From Isochrysis galbana (Eukaryota; Haptophyta; Isochrysidales; Isochrysidaceae), in NCBI GenBank assembly GCA_018136815.1, contig CM030940.1:2649915-2713914 (forward strand): DNA of 64,000 bases, written 5' to 3'. The position numbers and the translations under genes were made by a program. The notes beneath the pieces were generated by a model. That model did not search any database and had not been told where the DNA came from. It saw only the letters and a program-made list of their open reading frames with translations. Shown in pieces: positions 63,052 to 64,000 of this stretch; positions within the stretch are counted from its first letter, which is position 1; each line of letters starts with the position of its first letter.

Positions 63052-64000
63052 CAAGGTCTCCTGCCCTCCTCCTCCTCCTCCTCCTCCATGAAGATGCGGC
63101 ACGGCGAACCATCGCTCGCCCCTCGCGCCGCGCACCGCGCGGCCACGCCCACACCCCCAAGTTTTGTTTCTTTGCAAGTGAAAGGCCCCAAATTTTGGTT
63201 AAAAAGTTCGATTTCGATTTCGATTGACCACCCAAATTATAAATTTGACAAAGCAAAATTACAAAACTTAAACTTACGTCATAGTCAGAGCCAAAGTTTG
63301 GGCCCGGGTGTGGGCAGCTTGTCAGTAGTAGCACTAGCCGGCATCTTAAACGTGTTTTTCCCCCAAGATTTTTTGCCTAATGCATTTGCTATCTCTTAAG
63401 ACGCGAAGCACCTTCGGAGGTGCTGCGCGCCAGCGGCAGCAACCGCAACCGCGGCAGAGGCGGCGGGGGGAGGCTCGCTAGGCGTTGCTGCCGCGGAAGG
63501 TTCTGAGCTGCTAGCGGCGAGCATCTCATCGACGTCCCCAGCCGCCTACGCCTTCGCCATGGCGCGCGCTCGATCGCCCCACCTCCACCTCCACCAACGC
63601 CCTCGTCCTCGTCGCCCGCAAACAGGTATGGCTCGGGATTTTCGGGCGGGACCTCGTCGTCTGAGGGTAGACCCTCGTCCCATTGGTCCATGCCCCCCTC
63701 CACCCCCCTCTCACTGCCCTCCAGACCCCCAGCGGCCGGCGTGCTCATGGCCCAAGAGAGGGGGCCTCGAAGCACCTTCGCGGGTGCTTCCCCCGGCGCT
63801 TTAAGAGATAGGGGCATGGGGTGAAAACAAAACTACCACGACTGCCGACTAGGGGATTTTCGATGACACGTTGGCTAGATTGGAGGCGTGTGTTGCGCAG
63901 GACGGAGGCACGGCGGGGGGCGACACAGTGTTGGTGGTAGTATCAAACGTTATCGAGCTGCGGGGTGATGAAATGGTAAGATCAGAGACGAGCATGCCTC
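63052..64000. other. Right end of window, no gene supported
   Basis: Includes TCGATTTCGATTTCGATT at about 63210. The block 63392-63810 starts and ends with inverse copies of TATCTCTTAA and GAAGCACC and contains a minus-strand ORF of 142 codons (63389-63817) with an acidic segment but no known domain. Confidence 0.4.

Overview
This is a GC-rich eukaryotic nuclear window. Genes are split by short GT-AG introns (about 75-600 nt, donors often GTGCG), intergenic DNA is full of homopolymer and microsatellite tracts, and much of the rest is transposable elements. The conserved genes (Rab GDI-like, full-length eIF4G, hexokinase, Arp2/3 subunit ARPC5, LRRC45-like, bestrophin, non-canonical poly(A) polymerase) point to a unicellular, probably flagellated protist. 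A microalga such as a haptophyte is my best guess, but that is inference and no marker here proves it.

Layout. 1-7 kb: Rab GDI-like gene (879-2965), a dispersed repeat, and a very young small LTR element (4020-5794) with a 5-bp target duplication. 7-12 kb: six-exon eIF4G with MIF4G, MA3 and W2 domains. 13-16 kb: an orphan 2OG-oxygenase-like ORF and a non-autonomous hAT-like element with a perfect 8-bp target duplication. 16-19 kb: ARPC5 (-) and hexokinase (+), divergent around a CT-rich spacer; ARPC5 carries a 60-bp tandem duplication across a splice donor. 22-25.7 kb: five-exon LRRC45-like leucine-rich-repeat/coiled-coil gene. 26.8-28.8 kb: transposon graveyard (hAT transposase, chromodomain fragment, other repeats). 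29.7-31.8 kb: bestrophin-family channel gene. 32.7-34.4 kb: frameshifted copy of a repeated ORF family ending in a CCCH-like finger. 36-39.5 kb: a small unknown gene and a TIR element with a 7-bp target duplication. 39.9-50.5 kb: a large Ty3/gypsy-type LTR retrotransposon on the minus strand. 52-53.4 kb: predicted acylated acidic protein with repeated SPRK motifs. 55.8-58.9 kb: small membrane protein and two more copies of the repeated ORF family. 59-61.4 kb: TRF4-like poly(A) polymerase (-) with a C-terminal zinc finger. 61.7-64 kb: a giant C tract and weakly supported small genes.

The most unusual object is the retrotransposon. Its gag and pol are in one frame, separated by a single UAG. 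Between gag and protease it carries a domain resembling the cytosine-methyltransferase-like proteins of bacteriophages. It has a GGGCC target duplication, a 5' LTR of about 1.4 kb that encodes the start of gag, and a deletion removing the end of RT, RNase H, integrase and the start of the 3' LTR. The two LTR copies appear identical where compared, so it inserted recently.

Exon boundaries were inferred by joining reading frames at GT-AG sites and by protein similarity from memory; no alignment or database search was run.
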